The notes under the pieces: model-generated
Told to the model about the DNA's origin: nothing
Seen by the model: the letters and a program-made list of their open reading frames with translations, nothing else
Databases searched by the model: none
Shown: piece after piece, positions 1 to 6,004 of the stretch
How positions within the stretch are numbered: position 1 is the stretch's first letter
How the letters are laid out: each line of letters opens with the position of its first letter
Position numbers and translations under genes: made by a program
Assembly (NCBI GenBank): GCA_018056205.1
Contig: JAGPGC010000040.1
Location: 1-8,561 of the forward strand
Origin: Candidatus Atribacteria bacterium
GTDB lineage: Bacteria > Atribacterota > Atribacteria > Atribacterales > Atribacteraceae
Direction: 5' to 3'
DNA length: 8,561 nt

Positions 1-1125
1 AAACTCCGTGAGGTCGCTCGAGTATTGAGTGATGAATTTCAAAAAAGAGTCATTGTTGTCGATACGTCCAACGAAATTGCTGGTGATGGTGATATTCCCC
101 ATCCAGCCATTGGACGAGCACGTCGAATGCAGGTACCGTCACCAGAAAGACAACATGATGTGATGATTGAAGCAGTTGAAAATCACATGCCAGAAGTAAT
201 AATTGTTGACGAGATCGGTCGCGAAGAAGAAGCCCGAGCGTGCCGAACCATTGCCGAAAGGGGTGTCCAGCTAATTGCCACTGCTCATGGGAATTCCCTA
301 CGGAATCTTTTATTAAACCCAACTCTTACTGACTTAGTAGGAGGTATTCAATCGGTAATCCTTAGCGATGAGGAATCACGACGTCGGGGAACCCAAAAAG
401 CCATATTAGAACGCAAAGCAATTCCAACTTTTGATGTTGTGGTGGAACTCAGAGATCGTGATACTTTAGGAGTCTATCGAAATACTGCTGAAGCAGTTGA
501 CGTTATTTTAAGAAACTATGATCCTCGACCGGAAATAAGGAAAAAAACCAAAGACGGAGCAATCGAGGTCCTTCAGAAAAATGAGGAATTTGAGACTACT
601 GAGGACGTATATTTGTCGGAGTGGAATCAACCGTTACATCCAGATGGGAAAATGCTACGGGTTTTTCTTTTTGCGGTGAGTCGAAACTATATGGAAAGAG
701 CCATAACCCAGCTTAAGGCAACTCTGGAAGTTGTTGAAGATTTGAATGAAGCCGATATCGTTTTGACTCTGAAGAGTCGCTATCGGAAAAAAACTAATCG
801 ACTTCGAGAAGCTGAAAATCGAGGTATGCCAGTTCATGTTATTCGAAGCAACACTTATATTCAAGTACTCCATTTTGTCAAAGATCTTTTTGGTCTATCT
901 GACAATTACGAAAAATCAGGAGAAACCGGTTTGATTGAAGCTGAAAAAGCAGCCAGGCAAGTACTACGAGAAAATGAGCCAATTGAGCTTGCACCGCGGA
1001 ATGCCTTTGTTCGAAGACTCCAGCATAAAATTGCCGAGCGATATAATTTATTTTCTCAAAGTATTGGCGAAGAACCCTTTCGCCGAGTGACTATCTATCC
1101 AAGAAGTTTGGATGATACTCAATGA
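1..1125 (+). CDS. R3H-domain, SpoIIIAA/Ycf45-like AAA ATPase (5' partial)
   Basis: The reading frame is open from base 1 with no start or ribosome site, and the TTG at 25 is internal, so the gene begins upstream; 374 residues are visible. The visible part opens just after where the Walker A loop should be (a KLREVARVL-type helix normally follows GKTTLLR). It then shows a Walker B strand, PEVIIVDEIG, at about residues 64-73 and a sensor-like IATAHG at 92-97. This is the ATPase core of the SpoIIIAA/Ycf45 family. A middle alpha/beta region (about 215-300) follows. The C-terminus carries an R3H single-stranded nucleic-acid-binding motif, Arg338-x3-His342, inside an RNAFVRRLQHKIAERY-like helix. 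Such proteins are annotated as R3H-domain ATPases; their cellular role is poorly defined and I do not assign one. The stop overlaps the tmk start (ATGA), which suggests one operon. Confidence 0.85.
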   Translation, partial: KLREVARVLSDEFQKRVIVVDTSNEIAGDGDIPHPAIGRARRMQVPSPERQHDVMIEAVENHMPEVIIVDEIGREEEARACRTIAERGVQLIATAHGNSLRNLLLNPTLTDLVGGIQSVILSDEESRRRGTQKAILERKAIPTFDVVVELRDRDTLGVYRNTAEAVDVILRNYDPRPEIRKKTKDGAIEVLQKNEEFETTEDVYLSEWNQPLHPDGKMLRVFLFAVSRNYMERAITQLKATLEVVEDLNEADIVLTLKSRYRKKTNRLREAENRGMPVHVIRSNTYIQVLHFVKDLFGLSDNYEKSGETGLIEAEKAARQVLRENEPIELAPRNAFVRRLQHKIAERYNLFSQSIGEEPFRRVTIYPRSLDDTQ

Positions 1126-1784
1126 GACGTTTCCCAGGACTATTTATAACCTTTGAAGGAATCGAGGGAACAGGTAAATCAACCCATGCCAAGCGCCTTT
1201 TTGCTTTTTTAAAAGAAAATGGTTATCCAGTTCTTTTTACTGCTGAACCGGGTGGAACAGAGGTTGGTAACCAAATTCGATCGATACTTCTTCATCCTCA
1301 GACCGGAGAAGTTGATGCTGTAACTGAACTTTTTCTCTTTGAAGCCTCGCGCCGGGAACACGTCCTACAAGTCATTCAACCAGCCTTACAAGCTGGAAAG
1401 ATTGTTTTATGTGTGCGTTTTTGCGATTCCACTATAGCTTACCAGGGGTTTGGGAGAGGTTTATCAATTGAGACCATTCAATGCCTCAATCAATTGGCTA
1501 CTAATGGTGTTGTTCCAGATTTGACCCTGCTTTTGGATATCGATCCTGAAGAAGGTCTGAGGCGCTCATTTCATCATACCTCTCCTCAAGAATTGCGTTT
1601 TGAAGAAGAATTTATGAAAAAAAAAGAAGTTTTAATTTCCATTCGGAATGGATTTTTTAAAATTGCCGAAGGGGAACCGAAACGATTTCGGGTGATATCT
1701 ACTTTTGAATCAAAAGATGTGGTTTTTGAAAGGATAAAAAATTGTGTTTTATCAGTTATTCAGGACAATAAAAAGGAGGAATAG
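1122..1784 (+). CDS. tmk: Thymidylate kinase (dTMP kinase)
   Basis: Phosphorylates dTMP to dTDP with ATP in the cytoplasm, the last specific step of dTTP synthesis. The 220-residue length is normal for bacterial Tmk. The P-loop FEGIEGTGKST lies at residues 11-21, the TAEPGGTEVG segment at 40-49, and the substrate-site segment DSTIAYQGFGRG at 102-113. Two hallmark positions are unusual. The Asp of the usual DR(Y/F/H) motif is Val98 (the codon at 1413-1415 is GTG), giving CVRF. The LID region reads LRFEEE at 158-163 where DRFE is typical. The rest of the fold motifs are intact and the frame is uninterrupted, so it is probably a real but divergent enzyme rather than a pseudogene. The start overlaps the upstream stop by four bases (ATGA) with only a weak ribosome site, so translational coupling is likely. 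The position ahead of darA and holB matches the Firmicutes-type locus. Confidence 0.93.
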   Translation: MRRFPGLFITFEGIEGTGKSTHAKRLFAFLKENGYPVLFTAEPGGTEVGNQIRSILLHPQTGEVDAVTELFLFEASRREHVLQVIQPALQAGKIVLCVRFCDSTIAYQGFGRGLSIETIQCLNQLATNGVVPDLTLLLDIDPEEGLRRSFHHTSPQELRFEEEFMKKKEVLISIRNGFFKIAEGEPKRFRVISTFESKDVVFERIKNCVLSVIQDNKKEE

Positions 1785-1787
1785 GCC

Positions 1788-2126
1788 ATGAAGCCAACTT
1801 CTCTATTAATATGTGTCGTTCGAGATCAAGACGCTTTGAAGCTGGTTGATATCCTCAGAGCAAAACAAATATCTTTTACCAAATTGGCTTCTACCGGCGG
1901 ATTTTTAAGGGAAGGAAATACCACACTTTTAATTGGAATCGATGAAGCAAAAAAAAATGAGGTTATTGAATTGATAAGAAGCCAATGTGAACATCGAGAA
2001 GAATATGTTGAATCTGCTATTCCGGTAAATGAGCCAATTGGACCCTATGTTCCACAACAGATCAAAGTTGTTCGGGGAGGGGGAGTGTTGTTCGAAGTTC
2101 CCATCGAACGTTACGAAAGGTTTTGA
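1788..2126 (+). CDS. darA: Cyclic-di-AMP receptor, DarA/PstA/YaaQ family
   Basis: A small PII-like cytoplasmic signalling protein of 112 residues, close to the roughly 109 of the family. The family binds the second messenger cyclic-di-AMP as a trimer; its downstream partner is generally unknown. The N-terminal strand (LLICVVRDQDALKLVDIL, about 6-23) is followed by the characteristic TKLASTGGFL at 31-40 and GNTTLLIGI at 43-51, which form the nucleotide-binding part of known homologues. The C-terminus ends in the typical VLFEVPIERYERF pattern. The ATG has a strong ribosome site (GGAGG at 1775-1779, eight bases upstream) and lies three bases after the tmk stop. It sits between tmk and holB as in Bacillus, but no yaaR-like gene intervenes before holB. 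Its presence implies a diadenylate cyclase elsewhere in the genome, which is an inference. Confidence 0.93.
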   Translation: MKPTSLLICVVRDQDALKLVDILRAKQISFTKLASTGGFLREGNTTLLIGIDEAKKNEVIELIRSQCEHREEYVESAIPVNEPIGPYVPQQIKVVRGGGVLFEVPIERYERF

Positions 2127-2130
2127 TGCA

Positions 2131-3138
2131 ATGAGTTGGTCAGAGATATGTGGGCATGATTTTCAAAAGCGGTTTTTTCAACGAGTTTTTCAAAATCAGT
2201 CTCAAAGTCACTCTTATCTTTTTTCTGGACCTGAAGGTGTTGGAAAAACAACTTTTGCTTTTGAAATAGCTCGGATTTTCAATTGCGATCGTCCAACCTT
2301 AGATGGTTCTTGTGGTTCTTGCCCAAATTGTCGGATGATTAATGCTGGAACCCATCCTGATCTGTTCGTACTTTCTCCTCGGGAAAATAAAATATTTGTG
2401 GAGGATGTTCGCGATTTTATCTTTCGTTTGGGACTAAAAAGAGTTTTTGGTAAGTACCGGATTGGTATTGTTGAATCAACTGAGTTATTCAGTAAAGAAG
2501 AGATTCAAAATTGCCTTTTAAAGACAGTTGAAGAACCTCCGGAAAAAAGTATTATTATTCTTCTCACTTCTCAGGTTCAGGTCTTGTTGCCCACTCTCCT
2601 TTCTCGCTGTCAAAGAATTAATTTTCAGTTAATGAGTCCAAAGGTCATAAAAGAATTTATCCAGAATAAATATAATATAACCGAAGAAAAAGCCTTAGAT
2701 ATTGCTAAGCAATCGTTGGGTCGAATGCGGAATGCTATTGAGCTGATAGAAGGAAATCAACCATTAATTGAAAAATCATTCTTTTTTTGGGATTGGATTC
2801 TGAGTGAAAATGAAATTTTTTCATTAGGTCCCTGGTTTACTGAAAATAAGGGCAAAATAATAGAGATATTTTCGCAGTTGGAATGGTATTTGCGAGATGT
2901 CATAATCTACCAAATCATTGGAGAGAGTAGCGATCAAATCCAAAGTTATTCTGGTTATAAACAGCGGATAGTTGCTGATTCAAATCGATTATCACTAGAA
3001 TTGGTTTCTGGTATTATCTCGGCTATTGAACAATTAGAGAAAGATTTAAAGAGCAATCTCAATTATGATAATATTTTGCTGGATTTTGTTTTAATGTTAA
3101 GGGAGGAATTAGTGAGTGCCTTACGTTGTCGGAATTAA
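2131..3138 (+). CDS. holB: DNA polymerase III, delta' subunit
   Basis: Clamp-loader subunit that, with delta and tau/gamma, opens and loads the beta sliding clamp during replication. The ATG at 2131 is preferred over an in-frame ATG at 2029 inside darA. It has GAAAGG at 2115-2120, ten bases upstream, begins four bases after the darA stop, and gives a normal family N-terminus (MSWSEICGHD). The protein is 335 residues. Walker A GPEGVGKT is at 33-40. A zinc module Cys52-x8-Cys61-x2-Cys64-x2-Cys67 is complete. NCLLKTVEEPPE (128-138) and the LLSRCQRI box (157-163), which contains the SRC arginine, are typical. The Walker B segment reads IGIVESTE (111-118) rather than the usual IxxxDEAD/DDAD, so ATP hydrolysis is doubtful, in line with the structural role of many delta' subunits. 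The C-terminal helical collar is weakly conserved. The 3' end overlaps ricT by 23 bases. Confidence 0.93.
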   Translation: MSWSEICGHDFQKRFFQRVFQNQSQSHSYLFSGPEGVGKTTFAFEIARIFNCDRPTLDGSCGSCPNCRMINAGTHPDLFVLSPRENKIFVEDVRDFIFRLGLKRVFGKYRIGIVESTELFSKEEIQNCLLKTVEEPPEKSIIILLTSQVQVLLPTLLSRCQRINFQLMSPKVIKEFIQNKYNITEEKALDIAKQSLGRMRNAIELIEGNQPLIEKSFFFWDWILSENEIFSLGPWFTENKGKIIEIFSQLEWYLRDVIIYQIIGESSDQIQSYSGYKQRIVADSNRLSLELVSGIISAIEQLEKDLKSNLNYDNILLDFVLMLREELVSALRCRN

Positions 3139-3913
3139 GTTCGAGCAGAATTTAAAAATGTATTTTTTTGAAGCCAAAAACTTTGATTTGCATTTTGGTC
3201 AGAAATGCGTGGTCGAAACAGTACTTGGTTTAGAAATGGGTGAAGTAGTGAAAAGACCATTTTTTTGTGAGAATATAAAAAATAGCCTTAAACCGATTAT
3301 TCGACCAGCCCAGGAAATTGATATTTTGCAACTACAAAGTAATCGAGAAAAAGAAAAGGATGCCTTTGCCATAGCTAATCAGAAGATACAAGAACACCAG
3401 CTTTCTATGAAATTACTAAGAGCTCATTACACTCTTGATCGGGGAAGATTAACTTTTTATTTTGGTTCAGAGGAACGGATTGATTTTCGCAATTTAGTAA
3501 AAGATTTAGCAGCTATCTTCCGAACTCGGATAGAACTTCGTCAAATGGGAGTTCGGGACGAAGCAGGTATGATTGGGGGATGTGGGATGTGCGGCCGTGA
3601 ATTGTGCTGTAGCACATTTCTAATCAATTTTGAGCCAATATCGATTAAAATGGCTAAGGAACAAAATTTAGCACTGAATTCAGCAAAAATATCCGGAGTC
3701 TGTGGTCGTTTGATGTGTTGTTTATCTTTCGAATATTCTCAATATAAAAAATTGATCTACCAGCTTCCTAAGAAAGGAAGTAAAATTTTAACTCCCCTGG
3801 GGTTAGCCAAAATTCTTGAAGTAGATATTTTTAAGGATATGATTCGCCTGGAACTTGAAGATGGGAAAGAGATATGTATTAATGAAGAGGAATACAACCG
3901 ATTTTTTCTTTAA
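3116..3913 (+). CDS. ricT: PSP1-domain protein RicT/YaaT
   Basis: RicT in Bacillus joins RicA and RicF in an iron-sulfur complex that promotes RNase Y-dependent mRNA processing; in other phyla the role of the family is inferred. This copy is 265 residues, near the Bacillus length. The conserved PSP1 core includes GGCGMCGRELCCSTFL (154-169), IKMAKEQNLAL (177-187) and SGVCGRLMCCLSFE (193-206). These supply Cys159, 164, 165, 196, 201 and 202, the candidate cluster ligands; Cys156 is an extra cysteine at a position I recall as usually hydrophobic. The start is GTG at 3116, with AGGGAGG at 3100-3106 nine bases upstream, inside the end of holB. No ricA (ymcA) or ricF (ylbF) homologue is in the window. 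The order holB-ricT matches the Bacillus locus; the next gene there, yabA, is absent. Confidence 0.93.
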   Translation: MPYVVGIKFEQNLKMYFFEAKNFDLHFGQKCVVETVLGLEMGEVVKRPFFCENIKNSLKPIIRPAQEIDILQLQSNREKEKDAFAIANQKIQEHQLSMKLLRAHYTLDRGRLTFYFGSEERIDFRNLVKDLAAIFRTRIELRQMGVRDEAGMIGGCGMCGRELCCSTFLINFEPISIKMAKEQNLALNSAKISGVCGRLMCCLSFEYSQYKKLIYQLPKKGSKILTPLGLAKILEVDIFKDMIRLELEDGKEICINEEEYNRFFL

Positions 3914-3942
3914 TTGTTTTTCTTAATGGCATTTTGAATGAT

Positions 3943-3950
3943 AAAGGTGG
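3943..3950 (+). promoter_or_regulatory. Ribosome binding site deciding the GTG start of the sigma-factor gene
   Basis: AAAGGTGG ends nine bases before the GTG at 3960. An in-frame TAA at 3942-3944 closes the frame just upstream and the next in-frame ATG is 44 codons downstream, inside region 2. GTG at 3960 is therefore the only sensible start. The 46-base gap after ricT shows no convincing terminator. Confidence 0.6.
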
Positions 3951-3959
3951 TGTAAAACT

Positions 3960-4568
3960 GTGGAAGAAGTACAGGTCCAAAAAACAACTTGGTATCAAAA
4001 TTTAACAACAGAGCAAGAAAAAGTTTGGTTTGAAGAACAAATTAGGCAATGCGAAAAAGATATTACTCGATTTGCCTGTCATATTACTGGTAACATGGAA
4101 AAAGCCAAAGATTTGATTCAAGAAGCTTTTTTGAGAGCTTATAAATATCGCCATAGTTATAACGATAAATATCCCTTTCGAAATTGGTTGTATACCATTC
4201 TTTTAAATATTCACCGGCATAACTGCAAGAAAGAGAAGTTGTTTAAGACTATTATTCCTTGGAAAAATTATGATGATGAAGAACAAGAAGCCTGGGATTT
4301 TATTGAAAGCGAGGAAGAAGGTCCGGAAGTTAGAACCTTAAAAAAACAATTAGTAGTTGATATTGAAAAAGCCATACAGAAGCTTCCCTTGAAAATGAGA
4401 GAAGTGATTATTTTATGTGACCTGATTGGTTATTCCTACGAAGAAGCCAGCGAAATCGTTAGTTGTCCTTTAGGTACTATTCGGTCGAGACTTCATCGGG
4501 CAAGACGTCAAGTACAAAAAGAGCTGGAAAATGTCTATGGAGAAGATTTACTCACCTCTTGGAGATGA
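3960..4568 (+). CDS. ECF-family RNA polymerase sigma factor (RpoE/AlgU/SigW-like)
   Basis: An alternative sigma factor of 202 residues with only regions 2 and 4, as in the extracytoplasmic-function group. Region 2 spans about residues 33-98, with AKDLIQEAFLRAYKY (49-63; core-polymerase contact) and FRNWLYTILLNIHRH (73-87; -10 recognition). An acidic linker (about 104-122) separates it from region 4 (about 133-190). Region 4 has LPLKMREVIILCDLIGYSY and the helix-turn-helix EEASEIVSCPLGTIRSRLHRAR that reads the -35 element. The next gene is a zinc-type membrane anti-sigma factor, then RseB-like and HtrA genes, so the likely job is an envelope-stress regulon. It starts 46 bases after ricT; an autoregulated promoter would be expected for this class but I found no confident one. 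The ECF subgroup cannot be fixed by eye, so no symbol is given. Confidence 0.93.
   Translation: MEEVQVQKTTWYQNLTTEQEKVWFEEQIRQCEKDITRFACHITGNMEKAKDLIQEAFLRAYKYRHSYNDKYPFRNWLYTILLNIHRHNCKKEKLFKTIIPWKNYDDEEQEAWDFIESEEEGPEVRTLKKQLVVDIEKAIQKLPLKMREVIILCDLIGYSYEEASEIVSCPLGTIRSRLHRARRQVQKELENVYGEDLLTSWR
4561..4564 (+). promoter_or_regulatory. Ribosome binding site choosing the anti-sigma start at 4574
   Basis: GGAG lies nine bases before the ATG at 4574 but is directly next to the ATG at 4565, too close to serve it. This favours 4574. The site lies within the last codons of the sigma-factor gene, whose stop is at 4566-4568, so the two proteins are probably translationally coupled. Confidence 0.55.
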
Positions 4569-4573
4569 GAATT

Positions 4574-5026
4574 ATGGAATGTGAACGGATTAAAAAATTA
4601 CTTTCAGCATATCTCGATGGTGAGTTGTTAGAAGACGAAATGAAAGAGGTGCGTAGGCATCTTTTTGCTTGTTCTAAGTGTGAAATAGAATTCAAAAAAA
4701 TTAGAAATATGAAGGGATTAATGGCTAAATTTGGGAGGTCTTTTGCACCCAGAGTTGACTATGAATTTCATTATGATATGCTTCAATCCCACTTAAAAGG
4801 ATACCGGTTGAAAGAGATTCTTCTTTTTTCAGTATTGGCCTGTGTTGTTCTTCTTCTTTTGGTATTTTTTATCCCCAACTACAAAAGTAGCGTGTTGGTA
4901 TCGAATGCTGATACATCTTTAGGAGAGATTCATCGCAATCTCACCGGCGATAGCTATGATGTACCAAGGAATTCAGGGAAAGTTGTAGTTAACTTTTTAA
5001 AACAAGTTTCGAATGATTGGGAATGA
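4574..5026 (+). CDS. Membrane-anchored zinc-finger anti-sigma factor
   Basis: Predicted partner of the preceding sigma factor, holding it inactive at the inner face of the membrane. With the start at 4574 the protein is 150 residues and begins MECERIKKLLSAYLDGEL, the typical opening of zf-HC2 anti-sigma domains. The zinc site is Cys3 followed after 25 residues by His29-x3-Cys33-x2-Cys36. A cytoplasmic linker follows. One hydrophobic transmembrane segment spans about 82-100 (ILLFSVLACVVLLLLVFFI). A short 50-residue tail then lies outside the membrane, inferred from topology. That layout suits regulated intramembrane proteolysis as in RsiW/RseA systems, and the tail could be the site guarded by the next gene's product. 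An ATG at 4565 would overlap the sigma stop (ATGA) and add three residues. The gene ends by overlapping the next start (ATGA). Confidence 0.9.
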   Translation: MECERIKKLLSAYLDGELLEDEMKEVRRHLFACSKCEIEFKKIRNMKGLMAKFGRSFAPRVDYEFHYDMLQSHLKGYRLKEILLFSVLACVVLLLLVFFIPNYKSSVLVSNADTSLGEIHRNLTGDSYDVPRNSGKVVVNFLKQVSNDWE

Positions 5027-6000
5027 AAAAATTAACCCGATTATTAATATTCTTAATTATCCTTGCTTCTTTTTTTGCTACCTACTCTTCTCAAGCTCGA
5101 ATTTTGAGTCCGGAAGAAAGCCGACTTTTTTTAAAACGCATTATCCAGAATAGTACTGCTCAGAGCTATTGGGGAATATGGAAACTGACCGATTATACCA
5201 ACGATGATTATAACAATGAGAGTCAAAATATTTTCTATGAAGTTGTTTATATTCCTGGTTTTGGGTTTGGCTGGGTAAATCTTGATAATCCCCATTATTA
5301 TATTATTGGTGATGGCACTTACCGATTCGTTTATGATGAAAAAAAGCAAATGATCACCGCTGTGTATCCCGGTTTTGACCTACCTTTCCTTCCATTGGGA
5401 GAAGATAACATTGATCTTTTGGTTTCAAACTATTTAGTTAATGTTGAAGAGGACCTGGTGTTGATTATTTCTCGGGAAAGAAATCAGGTGGTAAAATCTT
5501 TCCATTTGGACCAGGGGCAAGCACTGGTTAGTCAAACTTATTATTCTCAGGATGGACAGGTAGAAAAACAAGGAGAATATGTTTATCGTATTGATCAACC
5601 CGACAACGAACGAATTTGGAAAATTTTTCAAATAATGCAGCAAGTTACTAAAAAGAAAAATAATTTCCCCGAAGTTATTTTCAACCGAAAACAAATGCTT
5701 ATTCCTCATTTACTCCCTCCAGGTTATGCTTTACGTCGATCCTATCTCGTTGAGGGTGATCAAGGAAAGATGTATCAAATGGTATTTAGTGATGGGATAA
5801 ATTTTTTCTCGTTGTTTCAAACCCTTTTACCTCCTCAACCAAAATTTACCAGTAGAGTTCGAAGGATAGTTATCAAAAAAGACGGAGATCTTAATACTCT
5901 TATAGGGGAAAAAATGGGAAGACAAATATTTTTAGTGGGTAATTTAAGTCATAAAGTCTTGAGCGAAATTTTTGAATCGATTACTAATGAGGGAGGTTAA
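5023..6000 (+). CDS. MucB/RseB-like periplasmic sigma-factor regulator
   Basis: An exported protein of 325 residues. It has a signal peptide (KK, then a hydrophobic stretch LLIFLIILASFFA; likely cleavage after SQA at residue 25), so it should work outside the inner membrane. In MucB/RseB, an N-terminal LolA-like lipid-binding domain and a smaller C-terminal domain protect the anti-sigma factor from cleavage until stress lipids or proteins bind. Here the C-terminal part shows family-like features: LLPPGYALRRS (230-240), then MYQMVFSDGINFFSLF (250-265), which parallels the 'YSDGLASFSVF' box, and a closing VGNLSHKVLSEIFESI segment. The N-terminal half is divergent, so the assignment rests on the C-terminal box and on the neighbourhood (sigma, anti-sigma, HtrA). 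The start is ATG 5023, overlapping the anti-sigma stop, with no good ribosome site, so translation is probably coupled. An upstream TTG at 5017 is an alternative. Confidence 0.75.
   Translation: MKKLTRLLIFLIILASFFATYSSQARILSPEESRLFLKRIIQNSTAQSYWGIWKLTDYTNDDYNNESQNIFYEVVYIPGFGFGWVNLDNPHYYIIGDGTYRFVYDEKKQMITAVYPGFDLPFLPLGEDNIDLLVSNYLVNVEEDLVLIISRERNQVVKSFHLDQGQALVSQTYYSQDGQVEKQGEYVYRIDQPDNERIWKIFQIMQQVTKKKNNFPEVIFNRKQMLIPHLLPPGYALRRSYLVEGDQGKMYQMVFSDGINFFSLFQTLLPPQPKFTSRVRRIVIKKDGDLNTLIGEKMGRQIFLVGNLSHKVLSEIFESITNEGG
5991..5996 (+). promoter_or_regulatory. Strong ribosome binding site for the HtrA gene
   Basis: GGGAGG ends eight bases before the ATG at 6005. It selects that start over an in-frame ATG at 5972, which would lie inside the previous gene and put extra residues ahead of the signal peptide. 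It lies in the last codons of the MucB/RseB-like gene. Confidence 0.65.
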
Positions 6001-6004
6001 TAGT

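Noticed and set aside
1617..1625. Run of nine A residues within tmk, a potential slippage site.
   Set aside because: The frame continues to a normal family C-terminus, and such runs are expected in AT-rich genes with Lys clusters. No alternative product is apparent.
1949..1957. Second run of nine A residues, within darA.
   Set aside because: It encodes ordinary Lys codons in an intact gene, and nothing suggests programmed slippage.
2029..2130. Upstream in-frame ATG at 2029 as the holB start.
   Set aside because: It would lie deep inside darA and add 34 residues unlike any delta' N-terminus. ATG at 2131 has a ribosome site and a family-like start.
3914..3959. Possible promoter or ECF autoregulatory site ahead of the sigma-factor gene (TTGTTT...AATGAT).
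   Set aside because: The -10 and -35 matches are weak and there is no GAAC/TCTGA-type ECF pattern. An autoregulated promoter is expected for this class but cannot be supported here.
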